This document shows positions 1 to 10,775 of a DNA stretch of 64,000 bases, one piece after another. Made by a program: the position numbers and the translations under genes. Under the pieces are notes generated by a model. The model did no database searches. It was not told the origin of the DNA and saw only the letters and a program-made list of their open reading frames with translations. Location: NCBI RefSeq assembly GCF_039535115.1, contig NZ_BAAAWO010000001.1:186001-250000 (forward strand). The letters run 5' to 3'. Within the stretch, counting starts at the first letter, position 1, and every line of letters begins with the position of its first letter. This DNA comes from Paeniglutamicibacter sulfureus. Lineage in GTDB: Bacteria > Actinomycetota > Actinomycetes > Actinomycetales > Micrococcaceae.

Positions 1-1505
1 GAGGCCATTTCCTCGGCCAGTGCCACCAGCGTGCGCACCGAGGAACCGGTGCCGTTCTTGTGGGTGTAGCCGTAGGCGGCCTGCTCGTTGAAGGCGGGGC
101 CGGCGATGTCCATGTGTGCCCAGGGGATCTTGGTCCCGTTGGCCTCGCCCACGAACTCGTTGAGGAACACCGCGGCGGTCATCATCCCGCCCATGCGCTC
201 ACCGATGTTGGCCAGGTCGGCGACCTGCGAATCGATGGTGGGGCGCAGTTCCTCGGGCATCGGCATGGCCCAGGCGGTCTCGCCGGCTTTCTCGGCGGCG
301 GAGACCACGGCGTTGCGCAGCGTCTCGTCGCCCATGACTCCGGCGGTGCGCAGGCCCAGGGCAACCATTTGCGCCCCGGTCAGCGTGGCGACGTCGATCA
401 GTGCGTCGGGCTTCTCGGCGCTGGCGGCCACAAGTCCGTCGGCCATCACCAGGCGGCCCTCGGCGTCGGTGTTCAGCACCTCGACGGTCTTGCCGCCGAG
501 CATGGTGATCACGTCGCCCGGACGGGTCGAGGCGCCGCCGGGCATGTTCTCGGCCAGGCAGAGCCAGCCGGTGACGGTGATCGGCAGGCCCAACTCCGCA
601 ATCGCGACGATCGCCTGGAAGATGGTGGCTGCCCCGGCCATGTCGCACTTCATGGCGTGCATTCCTGCGGCCGGCTTGATCGAGATGCCGCCGGTGTCGA
701 AGGTGATGCCCTTGCCCACCAGGGCCAGGTGCTTGCCCGCCTTGGCCGGTGCGTATTGGATCTTGACCATGCGCGGCTTGCGCTCGGATCCGCCGCCGAC
801 GCCCATCAGGCCGCCGTAGCCGTCTTTTTCCAGCTTTTTCTCATCGAGGATCGTGACCTTCAGCGGCAGGCCCTTGGTGGAGTCCTTGACCTCCTGCGCG
901 AAGGAAGCCGGGTACAGCACGTTGGGTGCGACGTTGACCAGGTCGCGGGTGGCCCGCACGGCGCGCCCCAGGATTGCGGCGCGCTTCAGTGCGGCCGGCA
1001 GGTCCGGGTCGGCCGACGCGGCAGTGGCAATGACTGCCTCGGTCAGCGGCAGCTTGGCGGCCGGCGTGGAGCGGTGGCTGTTGAAGTGGTAGGCGCCCAG
1101 GGCCACGCCTTCGGCCACCGCGGCTGCCTGTTCGGGGGTGGCGGCCGGCAGGGCGAAGACCACCGTCGAGAGACCGGCGAGCTGGCGTGCCGCCGAGCCC
1201 GCGCCGCGGCGCAGCGCCTCGGTGGTCAGTGTGGATTCCTCGTGGGACCCGAGGCCGGCGAGTACCAGGATCCGGGCCTTGGTCTCGTCGCCGGCCGGAA
1301 AGCGGACCAGCTCGTCGGCCGCACCGGTGACGTTCAAGGCCGACAGCGAGGCCTGGAGGGAGTCGGTGACCTTGGCGCTGAAGGGCGAGGCCACCAGGAC
1401 GGGACCATCGGTGCCCTTGACGACACCGAGAACCAGGGCGTCCGCGCCCAGGCGCTTGATGTCGGTCGAAACGGCGGTCAGCTTGAGATCGATGGAGTTG
1501 ATCAC
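1..1505 (-). CDS. pepA: Leucyl aminopeptidase (M17 family), C-terminus beyond left edge
   Basis: Cytosolic two-metal aminopeptidase that removes N-terminal residues from peptides. About 501 codons are in the window; the family is usually near 500 residues, so only the last few are missing. The catalytic lysine region reads GKGITFDTGGISIKP, with Lys at about residue 277. The metal-binding NTDAEGRL signature starts at about residue 345, and WAHMDIAGPAF lies near the C-terminus. The start is GTG at 1505, preceded by AAGAGGAA about 7 nt upstream. It is divergent from the PAC2 gene across about 400 bp. The family call is secure from the motifs; the exact peptide substrates are unknown. Confidence 0.95.
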   Translation of the reverse strand, partial: MINSIDLKLTAVSTDIKRLGADALVLGVVKGTDGPVLVASPFSAKVTDSLQASLSALNVTGAADELVRFPAGDETKARILVLAGLGSHEESTLTTEALRRGAGSAARQLAGLSTVVFALPAATPEQAAAVAEGVALGAYHFNSHRSTPAAKLPLTEAVIATAASADPDLPAALKRAAILGRAVRATRDLVNVAPNVLYPASFAQEVKDSTKGLPLKVTILDEKKLEKDGYGGLMGVGGGSERKPRMVKIQYAPAKAGKHLALVGKGITFDTGGISIKPAAGMHAMKCDMAGAATIFQAIVAIAELGLPITVTGWLCLAENMPGGASTRPGDVITMLGGKTVEVLNTDAEGRLVMADGLVAASAEKPDALIDVATLTGAQMVALGLRTAGVMGDETLRNAVVSAAEKAGETAWAMPMPEELRPTIDSQVADLANIGERMGGMMTAAVFLNEFVGEANGTKIPWAHMDIAGPAFNEQAAYGYTHKNGTGSSVRTLVALAEEMA

Positions 1506-1913
1506 GGAACGATTCCTCTTCATTGGATTCTGTGCATGCATGTCAGGTGCCCATGCGTCGAAGGAGGCGGGACGGCTGCCGCGTACCGGGGTCCCCGGGA
1601 CGCAAAAGCCGATCGGCCTTTAGCGATCGTATCGCTGAGACCGATGCCACAGCGCATTCGTCGGCCAATCGGCCTAGAATTGGATGCGGGCCACGGGAAG
1701 AAATCGCCGTCAGTTGGGGTTGACCCCCAGTAGTAGGCGACCGAAAGAACCCCGACTGGGTTCATCCGGCCCGCACCATGTCCCTGGTTTCCCTGTCGTT
1801 GGCATTGCACCGAATCGGTCGTGCCCGGGGGACCGGAGGCCACCTTGAGCCAGAGCCAAGGCGATGGTGTGGCCGGTGAAACCCAGCGATGCAACCCGAA
1901 AGGAGCAGCGGCA
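1506..1913. other. Intergenic region between pepA and the PAC2 gene
   Basis: About 400 bp with no convincing gene; it should hold the divergent promoters. A short dyad, AGCGAT-CGT-ATCGCT, lies at 1622-1636, and GATCGGCC/GTCGGCC/ATCGGCC words recur between 1600 and 1675. No hexamer pair good enough to call a promoter was found. Confidence 0.4.
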
Positions 1914-2849
1914 ATGCTTGACCCACAATCCTTGGTCAGGTTCGAAGACCTCGACCTGGACGCACCCGAGCTACAGGGCCTTGACCTGCTCATCGGCCTT
2001 CGCGGCCACGCAGATGCCGGCCATGCGCTGGCCCAGGTGCGCTCCGAGCTGCTGGACTCGCTGGAACCGAAGCTTATCGCCTCGTTCGATACCGACCAGC
2101 TGGTCAACTACCGCGAGCGACGCCCCCAGATTTCCTTCCTCGGCGACCACTTCGCTGCCTACCAGGCCCCGCGCCTGGAGCTTTACCGCCTGACCGATGG
2201 CCTGGAGCGCGACTTCCTGTTCCTGACGGGAACCGAACCGGATCTGGCCTGGGAACGGGTCACCGCCGCGATCGTCGCCTTGGTCGAGGCGTTCAATGTC
2301 CGATTGTCCGTTTCCTTTGACGCGGTGCCGATGCCGGTTCCGCACACCCGCCCGCTCGGTGTCACCGCACACGGCAACCGCAAGGACCTGATTGACGGGA
2401 TCTCCACCTGGACCCCGACGGCGGAGCTGCCGGCGAGCCTGGCCAGCCTCATCGAGGTACGCCTGATTGAAGCCGGCAGGGACGCGGTGGGTTATTCCAT
2501 CCATGTGCCGCACTACCTCTCCGAGGCCGAGTACCCGCAGGTTGCCGTGGGCGTCCTGGAATATGTCGGCGCCGCCATGGAGCTGGGCCTGCCGACCGAC
2601 CGCCTGCGCGAGGCGGGGCGCAACCTCGAATCGCAGATCGCCGAACAGGTTGCGGCGACGCCCGACGTCGCCAGGATGGTCGAAAACTTCGAGGAACGCT
2701 TTGACCAGCACGTGCCGGATATCGAGCGCCGCTCGCTGCTGGTCACGCCCGATGCCGAGGTCCCCGGCGGCGAGGAACTTGCCCTGGCCGTGGAGGCCTT
2801 CCTGTCCGGCTTCCCCGAACAAGGTGGCACGGCCGCCAAGGACTCCTAG
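1914..2849 (+). CDS. PAC2 family protein (proteasome assembly chaperone-like)
   Basis: A 311-residue protein resembling the actinobacterial PAC2 family (proteasome assembly chaperone 2 fold). Many actinobacteria carry such proteins whether or not they have a proteasome, and the exact role is not established. The start ATG at 1914 follows AAAGGAG at a good distance; an upstream in-frame ATG at 1821 has no ribosome site. Conserved-looking segments are the N-terminal LIGLRGHADAGHAL, the central THGNRKDLIDG, and HVPHYLSEAEYPQ. The stop overlaps the GTG start of the next gene by one base (TAGTG), so the two are probably co-translated. Family call is by pattern memory. Confidence 0.8.
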   Translation: MLDPQSLVRFEDLDLDAPELQGLDLLIGLRGHADAGHALAQVRSELLDSLEPKLIASFDTDQLVNYRERRPQISFLGDHFAAYQAPRLELYRLTDGLERDFLFLTGTEPDLAWERVTAAIVALVEAFNVRLSVSFDAVPMPVPHTRPLGVTAHGNRKDLIDGISTWTPTAELPASLASLIEVRLIEAGRDAVGYSIHVPHYLSEAEYPQVAVGVLEYVGAAMELGLPTDRLREAGRNLESQIAEQVAATPDVARMVENFEERFDQHVPDIERRSLLVTPDAEVPGGEELALAVEAFLSGFPEQGGTAAKDS

Positions 2850-4168
2850 TGGCCAAGGCCGAACACCACGACTCCGTCCGCTCGTGGGTGGTGTGGATAG
2901 TCAGCATCACGGCCTACCTCATCGCAGTGACCCAACGCACCAGTTTCGGTGTGGCCGGCCTGGAGGCCACCGACCGCTTTGACGCATCGGCCTCGATCCT
3001 TGCCACCTTCTCCGTTGTGCAGCTGGTTGTCTACGCCGGGTTGCAGATTCCTGTCGGCATCCTCGTGGACAGATGGGGACCCCGGGCCATGATCACTGGG
3101 GGAGCGGCACTGATGATGGTCGGCCAGCTCCTGCTGGCGATGGCGGATTCCGTCGGTGCCGGCCTGGTCGGACGGTTCTTCGTCGGTGCCGGCGATGCGA
3201 TGACCTTTGTCTCGGTCATCCGGCTGCTGCCGATCTGGTTCTCCGGATACCGGATTCCGATGCTCACCCAAGCCACCGGCATGGTGGGCCAACTGGGGCA
3301 GCTGCTCTCGCTGATCCCGTTTGTTGCCCTGCTGCACGCGTGGAGCTGGACCCCGGCCTTCCTTTCCCTGGCGGCGCTGTCCGTGCTGGGCTTTGTCCTG
3401 GCCCTGGTGCTCATCAGCAACGGACCGCTCAGCAACGAGGTTCCACCGGCCCCCGCCCGTGCCCGCGTGCTGCTTTCCAATGCGTGGCGGGAACCGGGGA
3501 CCCGGCTGGGCTTCTGGACGCACTTCACCACCCAGTTCACGACCAACGTCTTCCTGCTGACCTGGGGCTACCCCTTCCTGGTTTCCGGGCAGGGCGTCAG
3601 TCCGGCCACGGCTTCGGGCTTGCTATCCATTTTCGTCCTGGTTGCCCTGGTGGCCGGTCCCGTCCTTGGTTCGGCCGTGGCGCGCCATCCGCATCGACGG
3701 TCGGCGATCGCCTTCAACGTCATTGGGGCGATCGCCCTGAGCTGGCTGGTGGTGCTGCTTTGGCCGGGACAAGCGCCGATGTGGCTTCTGGTTGTCCTGA
3801 TCGTATGCGTTGCCTTGGGCGGGCCGGCCTCCATGATCGCCTTTGATTTTGCCCGCACCTTCAACCCGTCGCACGTGATCGGCACGGCCACCGGAATCGT
3901 CAACGTCGGGGGATTCCTGGCCGCGCTCGTCACGGTGTACGTGGTGGGCTGGCTGCTTGACCTCCAGCAGAAGGCTGCGGGTTCCGGTGCCGAGCTCTAT
4001 TCCCTTGATGCGTTCAGGTGGGCGCTTTCCTTCCAGTTCCTGGTGCTTTTCGGTGGCGTGATCGGCATGGTCATCACCCGCAACAAGGCTCGCCGCAACA
4101 TGGCCGCGCGTGGCGATTACACCCCGCGGTCCGCTCGGGGGCTGTCCGGGCGCACCGAAATCGAATAG
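2849..4168 (+). CDS. MFS transporter
   Basis: A 439-residue major facilitator superfamily membrane protein with about twelve hydrophobic segments in two halves. The loop after helix 2 carries the MFS-type GILVDRWGPRAMI motif (about residues 72-84). The C-terminus is basic. GTG at 2849 overlaps the PAC2 stop by one base, so it is probably translationally coupled to that gene. Substrate cannot be read from the sequence. A small inverted repeat (GCGCCC-TCT-GGGCGC) sits just after the stop at 4170-4184 but lacks a T-run. Confidence 0.85.
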   Translation: MAKAEHHDSVRSWVVWIVSITAYLIAVTQRTSFGVAGLEATDRFDASASILATFSVVQLVVYAGLQIPVGILVDRWGPRAMITGGAALMMVGQLLLAMADSVGAGLVGRFFVGAGDAMTFVSVIRLLPIWFSGYRIPMLTQATGMVGQLGQLLSLIPFVALLHAWSWTPAFLSLAALSVLGFVLALVLISNGPLSNEVPPAPARARVLLSNAWREPGTRLGFWTHFTTQFTTNVFLLTWGYPFLVSGQGVSPATASGLLSIFVLVALVAGPVLGSAVARHPHRRSAIAFNVIGAIALSWLVVLLWPGQAPMWLLVVLIVCVALGGPASMIAFDFARTFNPSHVIGTATGIVNVGGFLAALVTVYVVGWLLDLQQKAAGSGAELYSLDAFRWALSFQFLVLFGGVIGMVITRNKARRNMAARGDYTPRSARGLSGRTEIE

Positions 4169-4312
4169 CGCGCCCTCTGGGCGCACGGCTCTCTGCCGGC
4201 ACCACTGATCCGCACACGGGGGGAGACCCGGCGCGATTCCAGGGGCGCGCGTATCCACAGGCATCCGGACGTCTCCTGCCGCCGCCGTTGACCGGGGCGC
4301 AGCATGGGGTGC

Positions 4313-5470
4313 ATGACTACTACACCTTCAGCGTCGAATTTTTCCCTGGCCAGCCCCGAAGAGGTCTTGGCATACATTCCCCACGCCTTGGGCTTTTACC
4401 CCCGTAATGCGGTGGTCCTGCTGATCATGCAGGGCAAGGGCCTTGCCGCCACCCTTCGGGTTGACCTGCCGGCGGCGGAAGGCTCGAGCGACTTGGTAGC
4501 CCAGTGGGCCGACCAGCTGGTTCAGCTGGTGCACAAGGTACCCGATGCCACCGCAGTCTTTGCCGCCGTCTACACCGGACAAGGCCCCACCGGGAACCAT
4601 GACTCCCTGCCCAGGCACGAACTCGTGGAGCGGCTCGCGCCCGAGCTCGTTCGCTCGGGAATCCAGGTGCGCGATGCCTGGTTCGTGGGCACCATTCGCT
4701 GGCATAGCTACTTCTGCCTCAGCGAAAACTGCTGCCCCAGCGAAGGCTTCGACCTGCCGGACCTCGCGCTGACCGAGACCCACCTGAGGATGGTTGTCGC
4801 CGGGTCGGCACCCGAGGACCAACTCTGGGACGGCACAGGGATTGCCGAATGGGAGAACAAGAATGAAGTGCGGTCGAACCTGGATATCCTGGCCGCGGAG
4901 TTCTCCGGAACCGTTCCGCGGGAGTCGCTGATCAAGGACTGGGCCCGGCTGCTGGATGAGGATCCGGTCGTCGCCGAGCGTCGGCTGCGAACGGATGACG
5001 TGTTGTGTGCGTCGTTGCTGCTTTCCCTCAACGACCGCATGATTCGGGACATCCTGCCCTATCTGGCGGGCCGGGGCACGCTTCAGGCGTTCGAGGCGCT
5101 GAAGGAAGTCTCGCGAGGGGTCGAATTCGGGCGCGCATCACAGGACTTCTCCGATTTCCTGCTGGGAACCGCGGCGTGCACGCCCGAGTGGGACCGGCTT
5201 GAACGCTTGTGGTTTTTTTGCCGCGACCTGCTTGGCGTCGCGGAACGCGAGGAGACGTCCGCGTTGCTGTGCCTGCTCGGTTGGGTGAACTGGGCCAAGG
5301 GCAAGGGGAGCTCGGCCCTGAAACTCTTTGGGACGGCCCTGGCAAATGATCCGGACTACCGGCTGGCGCAACTCATGGCCAAACTGCTCGAATCGGGCGA
5401 GATGCCCTCGTGGGTGGCCGATCCGGCGCGCGCCTGGCGGCTGCGCTTGGAAGGACGGCTCAGTGCATGA
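4313..5470 (+). CDS. DUF4192 domain-containing protein
   Basis: A 385-residue soluble actinobacterial protein of the DUF4192 family; function unknown. The N-terminus (SLASPEEVLAYIPHALGFYP, then a hydrophobic VVLLIMQ strand) is the family's typical opening. The C-terminal part holds a TPR-like stretch (LLCLLGWVNWAKGKGSSALK, then ANDPDYRLAQLM). ATG at 4313 is preferred over the ATG three codons upstream because it has GGGG at close range; either is possible. It stands alone, about 145 bp after the MFS gene and 295 bp before sigA. Confidence 0.8.
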   Translation: MTTTPSASNFSLASPEEVLAYIPHALGFYPRNAVVLLIMQGKGLAATLRVDLPAAEGSSDLVAQWADQLVQLVHKVPDATAVFAAVYTGQGPTGNHDSLPRHELVERLAPELVRSGIQVRDAWFVGTIRWHSYFCLSENCCPSEGFDLPDLALTETHLRMVVAGSAPEDQLWDGTGIAEWENKNEVRSNLDILAAEFSGTVPRESLIKDWARLLDEDPVVAERRLRTDDVLCASLLLSLNDRMIRDILPYLAGRGTLQAFEALKEVSRGVEFGRASQDFSDFLLGTAACTPEWDRLERLWFFCRDLLGVAEREETSALLCLLGWVNWAKGKGSSALKLFGTALANDPDYRLAQLMAKLLESGEMPSWVADPARAWRLRLEGRLSA

Positions 5471-5764
5471 TGCAGGAGGGAAACCCGGTGGAAGATATTT
5501 CACCGGCACACGCGCCCGATGAATCTGCGTGACCCCGAAACGTGAGACACTGTTAACCAACAGACCCGGTTGGGTTCGTGTTCCATGGCTATCAAGCCGG
5601 CACCATCGAGTTGGTTCGATGGGAACAAATGGCGGGAAAAAGGCGTTCCACTTACTGGACCCTGAATCCCGACTCGTCGTTAATCGGCGGGACGCGGACT
5701 TGACAGGGTCATAGTGGTGTTACCGGTAGGTGGCATCGCGGACGAACCGTGAGAAAGGTATTTC
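5471..5764. other. Leader/promoter region of sigA
   Basis: About 290 bp without a supported gene. It is expected to hold the sigA promoter(s). A perfect TTGACA occurs at 5700-5705, but no acceptable -10 hexamer lies 16-19 bp downstream, so no promoter is called. GAGAAAGG just before the GTG at 5765 is a plausible ribosome site. Confidence 0.4.
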
Positions 5765-6988
<1,224 letters not shown>

Positions 6989-7014
6989 GAGTTCGGCCTC
7001 AGGGCCCGATGCAG

Positions 7015-7060
7015 GTGCCGGTGTTTTCCCCAGCTAGTCAGGGGTCGACACCGGCACTTT
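7015..7060 (+). terminator. Terminator after sigA
   Basis: Inverted repeat GTGCCGGTGT (7015-7024) and ACACCGGCAC (7048-7057), with further CCCC/GGGG pairing inside the loop, followed by TTTGTGTCTT. It lies 26 bp after the sigA stop. Confidence 0.75.
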
Positions 7061-7120
7061 GTGTCTTAAGCAGCGGGTCGTCATTGGCCTGGCGCATCCG
7101 GGAGGTCCCGCCAAACGACA

Positions 7121-7151
7121 GCGGGACCCCGGCATCAAGCCAGGGTCCCGC
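7121..7151 (-). terminator. Hairpin after the DUF7455 gene
   Basis: Arms GCGGGACCCCGGC (7121-7133) and GCCAGGGTCCCGC (7139-7151) with one mismatch and a 5-nt loop. Read on the minus strand it follows the zinc-ribbon gene stop by about 35 nt. A third GGTCCCGC copy at 7104-7111 could form an alternative hairpin. Confidence 0.6.
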
Positions 7152-7186
7152 CCAAAGGTCATCTCAGCATGTGGCTGGCGACTCTC

Positions 7187-7411
7187 TTAGTCCTCGTCGT
7201 CGAAAACGGGCTTCTCGTAGAGACGCGCCGTTTCGTCTTGCCATTCGTTGGTCAAGGGGCGCAGCTTTCCTTCTACCGCGCGAGCGTGGTGTCCGCAGAA
7301 GAATAGCTCACCACCGGAGGTCTCCAATACCGCACGCACAAAAGCCTGTGCACCGCACCGGTCGCAACGATCAAGGGCATTCAGCTCTCGGGTTACTGCG
7401 GTCGTTGTCAT
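7187..7411 (-). CDS. Small zinc-ribbon protein (DUF7455 type)
   Basis: A 74-residue protein of a family common in actinobacteria next to sigA; function unknown. Cysteines C16 and C19 (DRCDRCGAQ) and C39 followed by HH (FFCGHHAR) form a likely zinc site. The start ATG at 7411 is preceded by an excellent AAGGAGGT; the upstream ATG at 7453 lacks a site. It is divergent from parE across about 200 bp. The C-terminal KLRPLTNEW..TARLYEKP is the conserved part of this family as I recall it. Confidence 0.85.
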   Translation of the reverse strand: MTTTAVTRELNALDRCDRCGAQAFVRAVLETSGGELFFCGHHARAVEGKLRPLTNEWQDETARLYEKPVFDDED

Positions 7412-7610
7412 GATGACCTCCTTCATTCGATGTGTACTCAATACAACCAGCAATAGGGCTATTTTCTTCGTGAAAATACGACCTTTCGCTCACCGCGTAG
7501 CACGTCAGGGGGTGAGCTGCCGCTCACTGGCGGCACGCATCAGCGAAATGGCGGGCCCAGAGACTATTGTGGTTAGCGTCGTTCCGACGTTTTTGAGGAG
7601 TTCAATAACC

Positions 7611-9716
7611 GTGGCCAAAAGCACTGACTACAACGCCCGACACCTATCCGTCCTGGAAGGGCTCGAGGCGGTACGCAAACGTCCGGGCATGTACATCGGT
7701 TCCACCGATTCGCGTGGACTCATGCACTGTCTTTGGGAAATCATCGACAACTCCGTCGATGAGGCACTGGCTGGCCACGGCCAATCGATCAAGGTCTTCC
7801 TGCACGCCGACGGCTCAGTGGAAATCCACGACGACGGCCGCGGCGTTCCGGTGGACATCGAACCAAAGACCGGGCTCTCGGGCGTCGAAGTGGTCTTCAC
7901 CAAGCTCCATGCCGGCGGCAAGTTCGGCGGCGGCTCCTACACCGCCTCCGGCGGCCTGCATGGTGTGGGTGCGTCCGTGGTCAACGCGCTTTCTTCCCGT
8001 CTCGACGTTGAAGTGGACCGTGGTGGCAAGACCTATGGGATGCAGTTTCGCCGCGGCGAGCCCGGACGATTTGCCGATACGGGCAAGCCCAAGCCCGACT
8101 CCAACTTCGAACCCTTCTCCACGGCCTCGGTGCTTGACGTGGTGGGCAAGGCCAAGCGAGGAGTCACCGGCACCCGCGTGCGCTATTGGGCCGATCGACA
8201 GATCTTCACGCCCGATGCCAAGTTCTCCTACACCGAATTGCAGGCACGCGCCCGCCAGACATCGTTCCTGGTGCCGGGACTGAAGATCACACTGCGCGAC
8301 GAGCGCGGCCTGGTCGGCACCCTGGGGGAGGATGGCCCATATGAAGAGGTCTTCCACCACGACGGCGGGATCTCCGAGTTCGTTGAATACCTGGCCAACG
8401 ATGCGGCCGTCACCGATATCTGGCGTTTCCACGGCTCGGGAACGTTTAAGGAATCGGTGCCGGTGATCGATGATTCGGGCCACAGCCGGATCACCGAGGT
8501 GGAGCGCACCTGTGAGGTGGACATCGCCTTGCGCTGGGGGATTGGTTACGAGACGAACCTGCGTTCCTTCGTCAACATCATTTCCACACCCAAGGGCGGA
8601 ACACACCAAACCGGCTTCGAGCAGGCCCTGCTCAAGACCTTCCGCAAGGTCATCGAGGCCAACTCCCGCAAGCTCAAGGCCGGGAACGACAAGATCGAGA
8701 AAGACGATGTCGGTGCCGGGCTGACTGCGGTCCTGACGGTGCGCCTGGCCGAACCCCAGTTCGAGGGCCAAACCAAGGAAATCCTCGGCACCTCGGCGGT
8801 GCGCTTGATCGTTGCCAAGGTGGTCGAGAAGAGCCTCACGGACAAGCTGAACTCCACGGCCAAGGGCGACAAGACCCAGGCTGCAATGCTGCTGGAAAAA
8901 GTGGTCAGCGAAATGAAGTCGCGCATCTCGGCGCGTGTCCACAAGGAGACCCAGCGACGCAAGAATGCCCTGGAAACTTCCTCGCTCCCCACCAAGTTGG
9001 CGGACTGCCGCAGCACCGACACGGACAGGACCGAGCTCTTCATCGTCGAGGGTGACAGCGCCCTGGGAACCGCCCGCCTGGCGCGCTCCTCGGACTTCCA
9101 GGCGCTGCTGCCGATTCGGGGCAAGATCCTGAACGTGCAAAAGGCCTCGGTTGCCGACATGCTTTCCAATGCGGAGTGTGCCGCGCTGATCCAGGTGGTC
9201 GGGGCGGGCTCAGGCCGAAGCTTCGACATCGAGGCCGCACGCTATGGCAAGGTCGTGTTGATGACCGATGCCGATGTCGACGGCGCGCACATCCGCACCC
9301 TGTTGCTGACGCTGTTCTTCCGCTACATGCGGCCCATGGTTGAACAGGGCAGGGTCTATGCGGCAGTGCCACCGTTGCACCGCGTGGAGGTCATCACCCA
9401 CGGCTCCAAGGACAACGAGATGGTCTACACGTACTCGGAGAACGAGCTTCACGAGGTATTGGCCGCCCTGGAAAAGGATGGCAAGCGCTACAAGGAACCT
9501 ATACAGCGCTACAAGGGCCTGGGTGAGATGGATGCCGACCAGTTGGCCGAGACCACCATGGATCCGCGGCATCGCACCTTGCGCCGGGTGGGGCTGGAAC
9601 ATGCCGAATCGGCCGAGCGCGTCTTTGACTTGCTGATGGGTTCGGATGTGGCACCGCGCAAGGAATTCATCATTTCAGGAGCCGAGCTCCTTGAACGTGA
9701 CAGGATCGACGCATAA
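7611..9716 (+). CDS. parE: Type IIA DNA topoisomerase subunit B (topoisomerase IV ParE-like)
   Basis: ATPase subunit of a GyrB/ParE-type topoisomerase, 701 residues. The GHKL ATPase domain shows EIIDNSVDEALAGH, DDGRGVPVDI and GGLHGVGASVVNALS. The TOPRIM domain has EGDSALGTA (Glu at about residue 480) and DADVDGAHI. The C-terminus has QRYKGLGEMDADQL, the end typical of GyrB/ParE. GTG at 7611 follows GAGGAG about 10 nt upstream. The gyrase pair normally sits beside dnaA, which is absent here, and a ParC-like A subunit lies 11 kb away at 20912-23569 on the opposite strand. I therefore infer this is the second (Topo IV-like) set rather than gyrase. Confidence 0.9.
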   Translation: MAKSTDYNARHLSVLEGLEAVRKRPGMYIGSTDSRGLMHCLWEIIDNSVDEALAGHGQSIKVFLHADGSVEIHDDGRGVPVDIEPKTGLSGVEVVFTKLHAGGKFGGGSYTASGGLHGVGASVVNALSSRLDVEVDRGGKTYGMQFRRGEPGRFADTGKPKPDSNFEPFSTASVLDVVGKAKRGVTGTRVRYWADRQIFTPDAKFSYTELQARARQTSFLVPGLKITLRDERGLVGTLGEDGPYEEVFHHDGGISEFVEYLANDAAVTDIWRFHGSGTFKESVPVIDDSGHSRITEVERTCEVDIALRWGIGYETNLRSFVNIISTPKGGTHQTGFEQALLKTFRKVIEANSRKLKAGNDKIEKDDVGAGLTAVLTVRLAEPQFEGQTKEILGTSAVRLIVAKVVEKSLTDKLNSTAKGDKTQAAMLLEKVVSEMKSRISARVHKETQRRKNALETSSLPTKLADCRSTDTDRTELFIVEGDSALGTARLARSSDFQALLPIRGKILNVQKASVADMLSNAECAALIQVVGAGSGRSFDIEAARYGKVVLMTDADVDGAHIRTLLLTLFFRYMRPMVEQGRVYAAVPPLHRVEVITHGSKDNEMVYTYSENELHEVLAALEKDGKRYKEPIQRYKGLGEMDADQLAETTMDPRHRTLRRVGLEHAESAERVFDLLMGSDVAPRKEFIISGAELLERDRIDA

Positions 9717-9725
9717 CGGGAAAAC

Positions 9726-9765
9726 AATGGCCGGCCGGTGCCCTCGTAGGCGCCGACCGGCCATT
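9726..9765. terminator. Convergent terminator between parE and the M56 gene
   Basis: Arms AATGGCCGGCCGGTGCC (9726-9742) and GGCGCCGACCGGCCATT (9749-9765) with few mismatches and a 6-nt loop, followed by TTCC; AAAACAA precedes it. It fits termination from both sides. Confidence 0.75.
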
Positions 9766-9789
9766 TCCATGTTCGAACACGGAGCTGGA

Positions 9790-10752
9790 TCAGCTGAAGA
9801 GCCCCGGGGCCACCAACATTGTGGTGGGCAGTGCCAGCAACAGCAACGCGGCCGTAAGAATCAGGGAGCGCACCATGGTCGACAACGGTGGCTGCGGTCT
9901 CAACAGCCGCCGCAGGCGATGCGACGAAAGCTCTTCGGTCGGTGCGCCGCCGGTGCCTGCGGTCGGCAGGGCAGCCGGCCCCCGCTCGGCCGGTTCGCCC
10001 AGTGCTCCCGTGGCGACTGTCAGCAAGGCGCGGAGCAAAACGGGGGCGGTCACTACCCGAAGGGCCGCGTCATCGGCGAGCATCTCAACCAACTCCTGGA
10101 CGGCGGCCAGCGAGTGCTTGGCCGTTGGCAACCACGGCAGGGCATCGTTCCAGGAGGCGAAGGCCAGCAGGAGAAGGTCGTGGCGTTGCTCCAGGTGGGC
10201 CTTTTCATGGGCCAGGACTGCTTGCAGTTCATCCTCGTTCAATCGCTGGACCAGGCCACGCGAAAGCACGGTAACGGACCCGGCGAAGCTAGGAAGGCAA
10301 TAGGCAATGGGGGTCTCGTGGTCCAGCACCAGGGTTCCGGGATTGGCGGTGGATTTCTGGCTGAGCAGTGAAAGGATGTGCCTGTGCCGTGCGCGCTGGC
10401 GGGTGATGCGCCAGGTGGCCCGGATCAAGGTGAGCACCAAATGGATTCCCAGCAGTGCTGCCGTGCTCAGGGCAAAGATGTGGATGGTTCCCGGGGAGGC
10501 GACGTCCGCATCGCCGAGGACGAGCCTTGCCCCGCCTTCCAGCGCACCCAGGAGTGAGTTTCCAAGTGGCTCAAGGCCCCAAAAGAGCATCGCGCCGATC
10601 ATGGACAGTCCACCTGCCAGGGCGATGGCTTGCCAAACCACCATCGCAGTAAAGGGGGATCGGGCCGTCCATTGGGCGCGCGAAAGGGCGACGGGTACGG
10701 GCCATGCCAAAAGAATGGCCAGTCCAGCCAGGAGATAAGACGTCAGCAGCAC
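9790..10752 (-). CDS. M56 family membrane metallopeptidase (BlaR1/MecR1-like protease)
   Basis: A 320-residue membrane zinc protease related to the protease part of BlaR1. Four hydrophobic segments (about residues 1-20, 35-60, 90-112 and a final one near 295-315) surround a cytosolic domain. The zinc motif is HEKAH at residues 182-186 (AVLAHEKAHLEQRHD), with the downstream Glu likely in VEMLADDAA. There is no penicillin-binding sensor domain, so the signal is unknown. The gene follows the BlaI-type repressor by 23 bp on the same strand, the usual regulator-protease pair. In this family the protease typically inactivates the repressor after a signal; here that is inferred from family and position. 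Confidence 0.9.
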   Translation of the reverse strand: MLLTSYLLAGLAILLAWPVPVALSRAQWTARSPFTAMVVWQAIALAGGLSMIGAMLFWGLEPLGNSLLGALEGGARLVLGDADVASPGTIHIFALSTAALLGIHLVLTLIRATWRITRQRARHRHILSLLSQKSTANPGTLVLDHETPIAYCLPSFAGSVTVLSRGLVQRLNEDELQAVLAHEKAHLEQRHDLLLLAFASWNDALPWLPTAKHSLAAVQELVEMLADDAALRVVTAPVLLRALLTVATGALGEPAERGPAALPTAGTGGAPTEELSSHRLRRLLRPQPPLSTMVRSLILTAALLLLALPTTMLVAPGLFS

Positions 10753-10775
10753 GTTGGTAACCGTGCCGGTCGTCG

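Noticed and set aside
60-1733. 557-codon plus-strand frame opposite pepA
   Set aside because: The minus strand gives a clear leucyl aminopeptidase; the plus-strand translation has no recognisable family.
5700-5728. Perfect TTGACA as the sigA -35 box
   Set aside because: No acceptable -10 hexamer lies at 16-19 bp spacing, so a promoter was not called.
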